This document shows, one piece after another, positions 1 to 5,214 of a DNA stretch of 5,214 nucleotides (position 1 is its first letter; the number at the start of each line of letters is the position of its first letter). The stretch spans positions 1 through 5,214 of the forward strand of contig JALHET010000166.1 of NCBI GenBank assembly GCA_022839525.1, in the 5' to 3' direction. The translations under genes were made by a program, and so were the position numbers. Origin of the DNA: Lentisphaerota bacterium (GTDB lineage: Bacteria > Verrucomicrobiota > Kiritimatiellia > RFP12 > UBA1067). Under the pieces are notes generated by a model that searched no databases, was not told the origin of the DNA, and saw only the letters and a program-made list of their open reading frames with translations.

Positions 1-1
1 C

Positions 2-865
2 GGCGCGTTCACCGTCGAGGACCCGTACGGCCTGCTGACCGAGGAGAGGCACGGCAACGACACGGACATCACCGTCGGCAAACAAGGCAGGATCATCGTG
101 CCGAGGGTGGAGGCTATTGAGCCGGACTCTATGGCGAACCTTGCGGAGATGGACGATGGCGACGGGAATCTCAAGACTCGCGTTTTCGTCGTTCCGATCG
201 CGCAAGCGATGGAGTTTCCCGTCATTCCCGTCACGGTGCGGGCAACGCTCACGCCTAGTCTTTCCGAGAGCCAACTTCCTGCCGGCTGGACTCTCCAGAA
301 CGGCGAAGGCTCTGAAAAGCTGACCCGGACCGTTAACCGGAGTGTTTCGGCGGGGGCTTCCAAAACGGAGTTTACCTTTGCCTGCGGCGGCACGGATTCA
401 GGATTCAAGACGACCGTCTATGTATATGACGCGAAGGTCGGATTATATGCGGACGAGGGGGATTTACAGAACATTGACATCGGACATAGCTGGGGGCGGT
501 ATTCATTGGATGTTTATGCACGAGAACTCATTCCCATGGATTTGCGTTCGTATTTGCAGGAAGTGGGCTTCTGGCCCTCCATTCCCAAAAACGGAAACTG
601 TGCGGGTGACGTCCGCTTGGGGGCCGGTGCAGTGGGGGGGCACCTGCCGTCCGGATGGAAAGAGTATCCCGTCCCCTTCAGCTTTCTGTCGCTTGCCTTG
701 CCGCAGGTGAAGGCAAGCGACGACAACCCGCCATGGTACAACCTTTTCAATTACAACTGCACGGATTATGCCATCGGTATTGGCGAGAGCGTCAATATCT
801 ACACGATGGACGCTTCCGGCGTGAGCACCCCTTGGGTCTTCTCGAACTGGCTGAACACACATTGA
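2..865 (+). CDS. C-terminal part of a large secreted-type protein ending in a putative permuted papain-like (LRAT/YiiX-like) domain
   Basis: The frame is open to the window edge, so the gene starts upstream; 287 C-terminal residues are visible. A GTG at 98 is in frame but has no reason to be the start. Visible residues ~70-145 alternate hydrophobic and polar residues and look like a bacterial Ig-like beta sandwich (it includes LPAGWTL and TTVYVYDAKV). Next come GHSWG (His codon 485-487, visible residue 162), VGFWPS (~189-194) and YNLFNYNCTDYAIGIGE (Cys codon 758-760, residue 253). His before Cys, with a 'GF-aromatic-P' motif between and an NC-T/D motif at the Cys, is the order known from circularly permuted papain-like folds, which include amidases, peptidases and acyltransferases. 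The protein ends in WLNTH. Its stop lies next to the ribosome binding site of the following gene, so the two are probably translationally coupled. The domain call rests on motif recognition; substrate and location are unknown. A C-terminal toxin/effector domain is one possibility, an envelope-remodelling hydrolase another. Confidence 0.7.
   Translation, partial: GAFTVEDPYGLLTEERHGNDTDITVGKQGRIIVPRVEAIEPDSMANLAEMDDGDGNLKTRVFVVPIAQAMEFPVIPVTVRATLTPSLSESQLPAGWTLQNGEGSEKLTRTVNRSVSAGASKTEFTFACGGTDSGFKTTVYVYDAKVGLYADEGDLQNIDIGHSWGRYSLDVYARELIPMDLRSYLQEVGFWPSIPKNGNCAGDVRLGAGAVGGHLPSGWKEYPVPFSFLSLALPQVKASDDNPPWYNLFNYNCTDYAIGIGESVNIYTMDASGVSTPWVFSNWLNTH
847..865 (+). repeat. 19-bp direct repeat, copy 1 (end of the upstream gene)
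   Basis: CTGGCTGAACACACATTGA encodes the final W-L-N-T-H and stop of the upstream protein. The identical 19 bases recur at 1801-1819, in the same phase relative to the stop, just before the start of the next paralogue. Confidence 0.9.
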
Positions 866-867
866 GG
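863..867 (+). promoter_or_regulatory. Ribosome binding site overlapping the stop of the upstream gene
   Basis: TGAGG lies 7 bases before the ATG at 875 and contains the upstream stop TGA (863-865). This favours the ATG at 875 over the in-frame TTG at 872, which would be too close to the Shine-Dalgarno. The overlap suggests translational coupling of the two genes. Confidence 0.6.
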
Positions 868-874
868 TTTTTTG

Positions 875-1723
875 ATGAAAAACAAATTAAAAACATCCGT
901 GGCCGTCCTGTTCTCAGCGGGGCTTCTGCTTGCGGTCTTTGTCATGAGGGGCGCGCACAGAAAACCGCGCGTACACCTTGCGGTTGCTCCGAATGAACGG
1001 ACGGCGGTCGAGAGTGCGCCGGACGCTGTGCCTGAAGCGGCGGGCAAACCCCCGGCGTCCGGCGAATCGTCCGCGACGGCTCATCGCGGCGCCGGTACTG
1101 GCCGGAAAGCCCCGCAGGCGGCAAAGGTGCCCGAAGGAATCACATTCGCGCCCGGCGCGTTAAGCGTTGAAAGGCCTGAGTTGCTCCCGCTCGTTTGTGC
1201 CGCGAGCAATGCCGTCCTATCAATCGACCGGATCTTGAAGGCGGGGGACTATCGGGTGAACGAGTTCAGCCGCTCAGTCTGGCTGACATCGGAGGACAAG
1301 GGCCGATCAATCGTCTGGACCATCTTCCCGCACGGGACGAACAACGTTGTCGGCTCCGTTGAGGCGACAGCTTATCAGGACGCGGCGCTCACGGTGAAAG
1401 ACCCTTCGCGCAGCTTCCGGATGAGTTTCTATCCTGATAGCGGGGAACTGCGTGACTTTAGTTGGTCTGATTCCCGCGAGGTTCTATTCGTTTATACTAA
1501 CGGCCCTTTCTCTGTTGACTATGCAAGACGTATCAAGGATAAGGTGTCATTGGAGATGCGATGGGATGCGCAGGGAAACCTTGTTTCAAGCAATGTCTAT
1601 GACTGGGCCAAACGAGGCCGCGTCATCGGCGGCTCGCCGCCACCGGGCAAGACAGCCTATCGCTTTGGCCCGACATCTTCCGTGGAAGCCGCAACAGAGT
1701 CTTGGCGCCGCAAGGGAGAATAA
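875..1723 (+). CDS. Membrane-anchored protein of unknown function, first paralogue
   Basis: I do not recognise this 282-residue protein. Residues ~8-24 form one hydrophobic segment after a Lys-rich N-terminus (MKNKLKT), without a lipobox Cys, so it is either a single inner-membrane anchor or an uncleaved signal. Residues ~27-95 are rich in Ala, Pro, Arg and Gly and look like a disordered spacer. The rest is a compact, probably beta-rich domain with the motifs RSFRMSFYPDSG, LEMRWDAQGNLVSSNVYDW and RGRVIGGSPPPGKTAYRFGP. The domain would face the periplasm. The gene at 1832 is a paralogue: the central and C-terminal domain aligns without difficulty, while the N-terminal anchor and spacer do not. 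The last ~36 codons are nearly identical at DNA level between the two. It starts 9 bases after the upstream stop, so the two are likely co-translated. A partner or immunity protein for the upstream domain is inference from position. ATG 875 is chosen over TTG 872 because of Shine-Dalgarno spacing. Confidence 0.8.
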   Translation: MKNKLKTSVAVLFSAGLLLAVFVMRGAHRKPRVHLAVAPNERTAVESAPDAVPEAAGKPPASGESSATAHRGAGTGRKAPQAAKVPEGITFAPGALSVERPELLPLVCAASNAVLSIDRILKAGDYRVNEFSRSVWLTSEDKGRSIVWTIFPHGTNNVVGSVEATAYQDAALTVKDPSRSFRMSFYPDSGELRDFSWSDSREVLFVYTNGPFSVDYARRIKDKVSLEMRWDAQGNLVSSNVYDWAKRGRVIGGSPPPGKTAYRFGPTSSVEAATESWRRKGE

Positions 1724-1750
1724 CGGACGGATGTCTGGAAAGGCCAAGCC
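1613..1750 (+). repeat. 138-bp near-identical direct repeat, copy A, spanning the stop codon of the first paralogue
   Basis: Aligned by eye with 2555-2692 (constant offset 942) there are three mismatches: A1654/G2596 (silent), G1707/T2649 (Arg to Leu) and G1743/C2685 (after the stop). The block covers the last ~36 codons, the TAA at 1721-1723 and 27 bases beyond. Outside it, similarity falls to that of diverged paralogues on the 5' side and to nothing on the 3' side. A GGCGG-CTCG-CCGCC inverted repeat sits inside at 1628-1641. Confidence 0.9.
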
Positions 1751-1819
1751 AAGAGGCAGGGTGTTCGCCTTGGAGTGGCAGAGGAACAAGCGTTTTCTGT
1801 CTGGCTGAACACACATTGA
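1724..1819 (+). pseudogene. Remnant carrying only the C-terminus of a homologue of the upstream papain-like-domain gene
   Basis: Directly after the stop at 1721-1723, the same frame stays open for 31 codons and ends ...AFSVWLNTH-stop at 1817-1819. The first gene of the window ends VFSNWLNTH-stop. The last 19 bases are identical, and the Phe and Ser just before use different codons, so this looks like the tail of a diverged homologue rather than a fresh copy. The rest of the interval does not resemble that gene, and its first 27 bases belong to the 138-bp repeat. No start codon with a good ribosome site was seen. I read it as a trimmed gene end left in front of the next membrane-protein gene. 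Confidence 0.5.
1801..1819 (+). repeat. 19-bp direct repeat, copy 2
   Basis: These bases are identical to 847-865. The copy is followed by a G-rich ribosome-site-like stretch and the start codon of the second paralogue, just as copy 1 is followed by the ribosome site and start of the first. Confidence 0.9.
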
Positions 1820-1827
1820 CGGGGGTG
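1820..1827 (+). promoter_or_regulatory. Probable ribosome binding site for the GTG start at 1832
   Basis: The G-rich CGGGGGTG lies about 5 bases before GTG 1832. It is weaker than the site of the Gfo/Idh gene downstream. No better in-frame start is close: the next ATG is far inside the spacer and would remove the membrane segment. Confidence 0.4.
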
Positions 1828-1831
1828 ATAA

Positions 1832-2665
1832 GTGAAAGAGCAAGCCATCATTATTGCCATTGTTGCTGCTGTGGCTCTCCTCCTGTTCTGGGGAGTGCCG
1901 TCATGCTACACGAGATCAAAGTATGGGTTCTCGCGCGCCGAAGCTGCCCGTCGCGATGCAATTTCCAGAAAACAGAAGATTGCCCTTGCCCCGTTTCCCG
2001 ATCAATCAAGGCTGCCGGTCGCCAGCACCGATGGGGCAATGTCCGCTGCCAAACAAAATGATCTTCCTGCCCGCATCCCGCAAAGGCTGAAAGCCATGTT
2101 CAATGTTCGTTCGCACCCGCAGGAACTGGATTATCTATTCGCTGACATAAGTAATCACTGTGATTCGGTTGAACAGATGCTTCGGGAAAAGCAATATGAA
2201 ACACATACGGTCAGCGGGAACACATGGGTCAAAAAAATGGATAAGGATACTCTGACAGACTGGACTGTCAACCTGAACAATCCCGGCGGTGGAGTCAGCA
2301 GTGTCAGGGCACGAGTTTACACTGACGACAAGATGACTGAAAGTGATAAGGCTCGCAGTTTTTCACTGAGTTTTTTCTCGGACGGAAACGTCAGCAAATT
2401 TTGGAGAGACGATAAAAGTGACACCTTGATTTTTCATACAAACAGCACTTGTTCAGTTGAGTATTCGAGAAAAATAGGTGATGAAGTTTTTCTTGAAATG
2501 CGATGGGATGGTTCGGGCAATCTGATTTCCAGTAACGTTTACAACTGGGCCTTGCGAGGCCGCGTCATCGGCGGCTCGCCGCCACCGGGCAAGACGGCCT
2601 ATCGCTTTGGCCCGACATCTTCCGTGGAAGCCGCAACAGAGTCTTGGCTCCGCAAGGGAGAATAA
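1832..2665 (+). CDS. Membrane-anchored or lipoprotein-like protein of unknown function, second paralogue
   Basis: This 277-residue protein starts at GTG. Residues ~5-20 are strongly hydrophobic and are followed by GVPSC. Cys25 in V-P-S-C is an imperfect lipobox, so it could be a lipoprotein or simply be membrane-anchored. A charged spacer (~27-85) precedes a domain with the motifs RSFSLSFFSDG, LEMRWDGSGNLISSNVYNW and RGRVIGGSPPPGKTAYRFGP, matching the paralogue at 875-1723. Between the anchor and these motifs (~85-165) the two proteins are hard to align. The middle of the gene (about 2100-2550) is visibly more AT-rich than the 3' end, which is almost identical to the paralogue. That contrast suggests a 3' end exchanged or copied by recombination. 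Function is unknown. The arrangement behind a leftover tail of an upstream-type gene mirrors the first paralogue and suggests a duplicated cassette. Confidence 0.78.
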   Translation: MKEQAIIIAIVAAVALLLFWGVPSCYTRSKYGFSRAEAARRDAISRKQKIALAPFPDQSRLPVASTDGAMSAAKQNDLPARIPQRLKAMFNVRSHPQELDYLFADISNHCDSVEQMLREKQYETHTVSGNTWVKKMDKDTLTDWTVNLNNPGGGVSSVRARVYTDDKMTESDKARSFSLSFFSDGNVSKFWRDDKSDTLIFHTNSTCSVEYSRKIGDEVFLEMRWDGSGNLISSNVYNWALRGRVIGGSPPPGKTAYRFGPTSSVEAATESWLRKGE

Positions 2666-2692
2666 CGGACGGATGTCTGGAAAGCCCAAGCC
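2555..2692 (+). repeat. 138-bp near-identical direct repeat, copy B, spanning the stop codon of the second paralogue
   Basis: This is the partner of 1613-1750. It covers the last ~37 codons, the TAA at 2663-2665 and 27 bases after it. Beyond 2692 the two copies lead into unrelated sequences, each ending in a different leftover C-terminus. Confidence 0.9.
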
Positions 2693-2805
2693 TGGATTTC
2701 AGGGTCATCGGTTCGGGGACGAACGGCACGCTCCGCGTGACCAAAGGCGCGTCAGGCGCCGAAATATCAACGGGCGATGCGACCGCCCGTTTCATCACAC
2801 CATAA
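2692..2805 (+). pseudogene. Leftover C-terminal fragment of an unidentified protein
   Basis: From the exact point where the 138-bp repeat ends, a frame offset from the preceding gene reads a protein-like sequence: LDFRVIGSGTNGTLRVTKG, continuing to ATARFITP and a stop at 2803-2805. It has alternating hydrophobic and Gly/Thr/Ser-rich residues, like the last strands of a secreted beta domain. There is no start codon with a ribosome site; an in-frame GTG lies inside. Its stop is followed by a ribosome site and a small hydrophobic ORF, repeating the 'tail, stop, membrane protein start' layout seen twice upstream. I do not recognise the parent family, and a chance open frame cannot be excluded over this length. 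Confidence 0.4.
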
Positions 2806-2819
2806 CGAAAGGGTTCATT

Positions 2820-2936
2820 ATGACGACTAGTCAAATCAGCATGAGTCTTATTGTGGCATTTTTAACGGTGCCGTTGGACATTGCGGCCCGCCTGTGGGTG
2901 TGTAATTTGAACTTCTCGTTGCAAAGATACAATTGA
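2820..2936 (+). CDS. Small hydrophobic protein, or truncated start of a third cassette membrane protein
   Basis: This 38-codon ORF has ATG at 2820 and stop TGA at 2934-2936. AAAGGG at 2808-2813 lies 6 bases upstream and is a good Shine-Dalgarno. Residues ~5-24 (QISMSLIVAFLTVPLDIAAR) could form one membrane segment; the polar tail is short (LWVCNLNFSLQRYN). It occupies the position in the layout where the two larger membrane proteins stand, but shares no clear sequence with them. It could be a genuine small membrane protein, the 5' stub of a gene lost by deletion, or a chance ORF. The stop overlaps the possible promoter of the next gene. Confidence 0.35.
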   Translation: MTTSQISMSLIVAFLTVPLDIAARLWVCNLNFSLQRYN

Positions 2937-2962
2937 TCGGGACACCTAATCAGTGGTATCCT
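2933..2962 (+). promoter_or_regulatory. Possible sigma70-type promoter for the oxidoreductase genes
   Basis: TTGATC (2933-2938) and TATCCT (2957-2962) are separated by 18 bases, with an extended -10 TGG before the second hexamer. It lies ~50 bases upstream of the ATG at 3015, in the only AT-richer stretch before a GC-rich gene pair. Both hexamers deviate from consensus and the host's promoter preferences are unknown. Confidence 0.3.
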
Positions 2963-3001
2963 AGCATCATAAAACACGGTGAAGGGTATCTGAAATTAGC
3001 G

Positions 3002-3008
3002 AAGGAGG
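3002..3008 (+). promoter_or_regulatory. Strong ribosome binding site
   Basis: AAGGAGG lies 6 bases before ATG 3015, a near-ideal spacing. It decides the start in favour of ATG 3015 over the in-frame GTG at 3012. Confidence 0.75.
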
Positions 3009-3014
3009 AGGGTG

Positions 3015-4373
3015 ATGAAGCGCAGGGAGTTCATAAAGGCGGGGGCGTTCGCGATCGCGGCGGCGGGACGGGCTTACGGCGCGGGCGCGCCGTCGAACCG
3101 GGTGCGCATCGCGATGATGGGTTGTCACGAGAAAGGCCGAGGCAACCAGTTGATGCAGACCGTGATCCGCTTCGCGGACGTCGCGGCGGTGTGCGACGTG
3201 GACGCGCGGGCGCGGGAGTACGCGGCGAACTTCGTGAAGGAAAAATCCAAAGGCGCCGTGACGCCGGTGCAGGAGAAGGACATCCGCAACGTTCTGGAGG
3301 ACAAGTCGATCGATGCGGTGGTGATCGCCACGCCCGACCACTGGCACGCGCCCGCCGCGAACATGGCGATGCGGGCGGGGAAGGGTGTGTTCGTAGAGAA
3401 GCCCTGCTCGTACTGTCCGAGGGAAGGCGAAATCCTCGTGGAGACGCAGAAGAAGACCGGGGCCGTGTTCCAGATGGGCATCCAGCGGCGTTCGACGGTG
3501 GAGTTCCAGACGGCGATAAAAGATATCGCGGCGGGGTGCATCGGGCGGCCCTACTGGGCGAAGTGCTGGTACGTGTGCGGGCGCGGAGGCGTGAACGGCA
3601 AGCCGGCGGCGGTGCCGGAGTGGCTCGACTGGGATCTGTGGCAGGGGCCCGCGCCGCGGCGCCCGTTCATGGAGGACGTGGTGCACTACGGCTGGCACTG
3701 GTGGAAGCACTGGGGCACGGGCGAGTGCGGGAACAACGCGACGCATTTCGTGGACATCGGCCGCTGGGCGCTGGGGGCGGAATATCCCGAGCGCGTCACG
3801 TGCGGCGGCGGGCTTTTCGGGGACAAGGGCAGGTTCGAGTGGTTCGACGTGCAAAACATCACGTACGAATTCCCGGGGCGCCGGATGATGACGTGGGAGG
3901 GCGTGTCGATGAACTGCCCGAAACCGTACATGGACTGGGTGACGGGATGCGTCCTCTACGGCACGGATGGCGCGGTGGTGTTCGGGCCGGGCAGCGAGTG
4001 CTACCAGCTCACGACGCGCGGCATCACGCCGGAGGAGCGCCGCGGAGGCATTACCGGCAAGGTGGTGAAGACCTGGAACCGTCAGGAGATCCTCTCCTCT
4101 TCCGGCCAGTTGAGCTTTACAAACCCCACCGGCGAACTCGACAAGGGGCACATAGGCAACTTCATCGACGCGGTGCGCGCGAAGAACGCGGACACGGCCG
4201 CGCCGGCGGACGTGTCGCACACGTCCACGCTGCTCACACACCTTGGGAACATCGCGTTGCGCACGGGCGAGACGGTGCGCCTCGATCCGGCCACGGGACG
4301 GCTCGCGAAGAATTCGCCCGGCGCGGAATACTGGGCGCGCGAATACGAGCCGGGGTGGGAGATGAAGGCGTAG
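3015..4373 (+). CDS. Tat-exported Gfo/Idh/MocA-family oxidoreductase
   Basis: This complete protein has 452 residues. The N-terminus MKRREFIKAG, then an Ala-rich stretch to ~25, is a twin-arginine signal, so the enzyme is likely folded with its nucleotide and exported. Residues ~29-130 form the NAD(P)-binding Rossmann fold: VRIAMMG, the acidic end of strand 2 (VCDVD, ~59-63), VVIATPDHWHAP (~102-113) and the family motif EKP (128-130). The nucleotide loop is GCHEKGRG rather than classic GxGxxG. The second domain holds WLDWDLWQGPAP (~203-214) and GNNATHFVDIGRW (~239-251) with His244 as the likely active-site His. The C-terminal part has HIGNFIDAVR (~379-388), usual in this subfamily. Members are dehydrogenases or NAD-dependent glycosidases such as GH109; the substrate here cannot be told, but a sugar or sugar derivative is likely. 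A related gene follows after 31 bases, probably in one operon. Base composition is clearly more GC-rich than the genes to the left. Confidence 0.93.
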   Translation: MKRREFIKAGAFAIAAAGRAYGAGAPSNRVRIAMMGCHEKGRGNQLMQTVIRFADVAAVCDVDARAREYAANFVKEKSKGAVTPVQEKDIRNVLEDKSIDAVVIATPDHWHAPAANMAMRAGKGVFVEKPCSYCPREGEILVETQKKTGAVFQMGIQRRSTVEFQTAIKDIAAGCIGRPYWAKCWYVCGRGGVNGKPAAVPEWLDWDLWQGPAPRRPFMEDVVHYGWHWWKHWGTGECGNNATHFVDIGRWALGAEYPERVTCGGGLFGDKGRFEWFDVQNITYEFPGRRMMTWEGVSMNCPKPYMDWVTGCVLYGTDGAVVFGPGSECYQLTTRGITPEERRGGITGKVVKTWNRQEILSSSGQLSFTNPTGELDKGHIGNFIDAVRAKNADTAAPADVSHTSTLLTHLGNIALRTGETVRLDPATGRLAKNSPGAEYWAREYEPGWEMKA

Positions 4374-4404
4374 GAGAGGTTTGAGAGGGAAGGGAAGCTT
4401 AGAG

Positions 4405-5214
4405 ATGAAAAACCTTTTGATGGCGGGCATCCTGGTTTTCGGGACGGTCGCTGGCGCGGCGGAGATGAAGGTGGGGATCATCGGGATCGACACCTCGCAC
4501 GCGAGCGCGTTCGCGTCCCTGCTGAACCGGGCGGATAAGAAGCCGGAACACGAAGGGTTCCGGGTCGTGGCGGCGTACCAGTGGGGCAGCCGCGACATCC
4601 CGAGCAGCGTGAACCGGTACCCGAGGTTCCTCGCGGACATGGTGAAGAACAACGTGGAGATGGTCGATTCCATCCCCGCGCTTCTCGCGAAGGTCGACGC
4701 GGTGCTGCTCGAAACCAACGACGGGCGCCTGCACCTCGAGCAGGCGGTGGAGGTGTTCAAGAGCGGGAAGCCTGTGTACATCGACAAGCCGGTGGCGCAC
4801 ACGCTCGCGGACACGCTGAAGGTGTTCGAGGCGGCGAAAAAGCACAACACGTCTTTCTTCTCCACGTCGGCGCTGCGGTATGTGAAAAACGCTCAGGCGG
4901 CGCGCGCGGGCGAATTCGGGAAGATCCGCGGGGCCGTGGTGTATTCGCCCGGCGGCACAGAAGAGCACCATTCTCGGTACTACTGGTACGGGATGCACGC
5001 TTTCGAGCCGCTGGTGACGATCATGGGGCGGGGCGTGAAGGAAGTGACGGCGGTAAAGGGCGCGGGCGGCGTGGACGTGGTGACGGGTGTATGGCAGGAC
5101 GGCCGTCTGGGTACGGCCTGGTGCGGCACGCCGTGGTACGGCGGCGTGATCATGGCGTCAGACCGCACATGCGGCGACAAGGGCATGGTGCAGATGGGCG
5201 GCTACGAAGGTTAC
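4405..5214 (+). CDS. Second Gfo/Idh/MocA-like oxidoreductase with Sec-type signal peptide (3' end beyond the window)
   Basis: The ATG at 4405 opens a frame of 270 codons without a stop to the window end. GGGAAGGG at 4388-4395 can serve as ribosome site. Residues 1-19 (MKNLLMAGILVFGTVAGAA) form a short signal peptide with cleavage likely near Ala18/Ala19. The Rossmann fold begins at once: MKVGIIGIDTSHASAF (21-36), a sequence start typical of a Gfo/Idh subgroup with 'DTSH' in place of the classic glycine loop. VDAVLLETND (97-106) and VYIDKPVAHTL (124-135, DKP at 127-129) match the family's 'EKP' position. YGMHAFEPL (195-203) likely carries the active-site His198. Met21 would give a cytoplasmic protein, but it lacks a good ribosome site at the right distance. 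A Sec signal on a nucleotide-binding enzyme is unusual beside a Tat-exported relative. It follows the first oxidoreductase by 31 bases, so the two are probably co-transcribed and work on related substrates. Confidence 0.88.
   Translation, partial: MKNLLMAGILVFGTVAGAAEMKVGIIGIDTSHASAFASLLNRADKKPEHEGFRVVAAYQWGSRDIPSSVNRYPRFLADMVKNNVEMVDSIPALLAKVDAVLLETNDGRLHLEQAVEVFKSGKPVYIDKPVAHTLADTLKVFEAAKKHNTSFFSTSALRYVKNAQAARAGEFGKIRGAVVYSPGGTEEHHSRYYWYGMHAFEPLVTIMGRGVKEVTAVKGAGGVDVVTGVWQDGRLGTAWCGTPWYGGVIMASDRTCGDKGMVQMGGYEGY

Noticed and set aside
1628..1641. GGCGG-CTCG-CCGCC inverted repeat (also at 2570-2583) as a recombination site
   Set aside because: It encodes part of a conserved Gly-Gly-Ser-Pro-Pro motif with GC-rich codons, which explains the symmetry. 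Nothing else resembles an integron or recombinase site.
1702..2061. Overlapping + strand frame bridging the two paralogues
   Set aside because: It starts inside the end of one gene, ends inside the next, has no ribosome site and reads an alternative frame of the 138-bp repeat.
1613..2692. Insertion sequence or transposon as the source of the repeats
   Set aside because: There is no transposase, no terminal inverted repeats and no target duplication. The repeats are gene ends in the same orientation, better explained by tandem duplication and recombination.
2769..2791. Inverted repeat AACGGGCG / CGCCCGTT with a 7-base loop as a possible terminator
   Set aside because: No T-tract follows, and it lies within the open fragment before its stop. 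At most it could be a weak structure.
2933..4384. A 483-codon + strand frame overlapping the first oxidoreductase
   Set aside because: Its translation is a low-complexity Arg/Gly/Ala sequence. It is a shadow of the real frame, which has a strong ribosome site, a Tat signal and family motifs.
2967..4865. A 632-codon open frame on the minus strand covering the oxidoreductase region
   Set aside because: It lies antisense to two well-recognised Gfo/Idh genes. Its translation is mostly Arg, His, Pro and Ala without any motif, as expected from the opposite strand of G/C-ending codons.

Overview
The window looks like a piece of a GC-rich bacterial chromosome from an organism that exports many proteins. 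Two adjacent Gfo/Idh/MocA-type oxidoreductases with export signals, one of them a clear twin-arginine signal, are typical of Verrucomicrobiota/Kiritimatiellota/Lentisphaerota, Planctomycetes and some Bacteroidota. The PVC group is my best guess, but no marker gene is present to prove it. All supported genes read on the + strand.

Left half (1 to about 2936): a lower-GC, mosaic, cassette-like region. It opens with the C-terminal 287 residues of a longer protein. This part has a beta-rich, Ig-like stretch followed by a domain with an early His (GHSW) and a late Cys (NYNCTDYA). That order matches circularly permuted papain-like folds (LRAT / YiiX-like). Nine bases after its stop begins a membrane-anchored protein of unknown function (875-1723). 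A paralogue follows at 1832-2665. The two paralogues are diverged over most of their length. They become almost identical at DNA level (3 mismatches in 138 bases) over the last ~36 codons, and the identity runs past the stop codon. In front of the second paralogue is a short leftover that ends with the same 19 bases that end the first gene, in the same reading frame. After the second paralogue comes another leftover C-terminus (2692-2805), then a 38-codon hydrophobic ORF with its own ribosome binding site (2820-2936). I read the region as a tandem array of 'effector tail + short membrane protein' cassettes in which later copies have been trimmed. An effector/immunity or orphan-cassette function is inference only.

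Right half (about 2940-5214): distinctly GC-rich, with ordinary gene structure. A possible promoter and a strong Shine-Dalgarno precede a complete Tat-exported Gfo/Idh/MocA oxidoreductase (3015-4373). A second Gfo/Idh/MocA-like protein with a Sec-type signal peptide follows 31 bases downstream and runs off the window end (4405-5214). They are probably one operon acting on sugars or sugar derivatives in the cell envelope; substrates cannot be read from the sequence.

No tRNA, rRNA, CRISPR array, transposase or convincing intrinsic terminator was seen.
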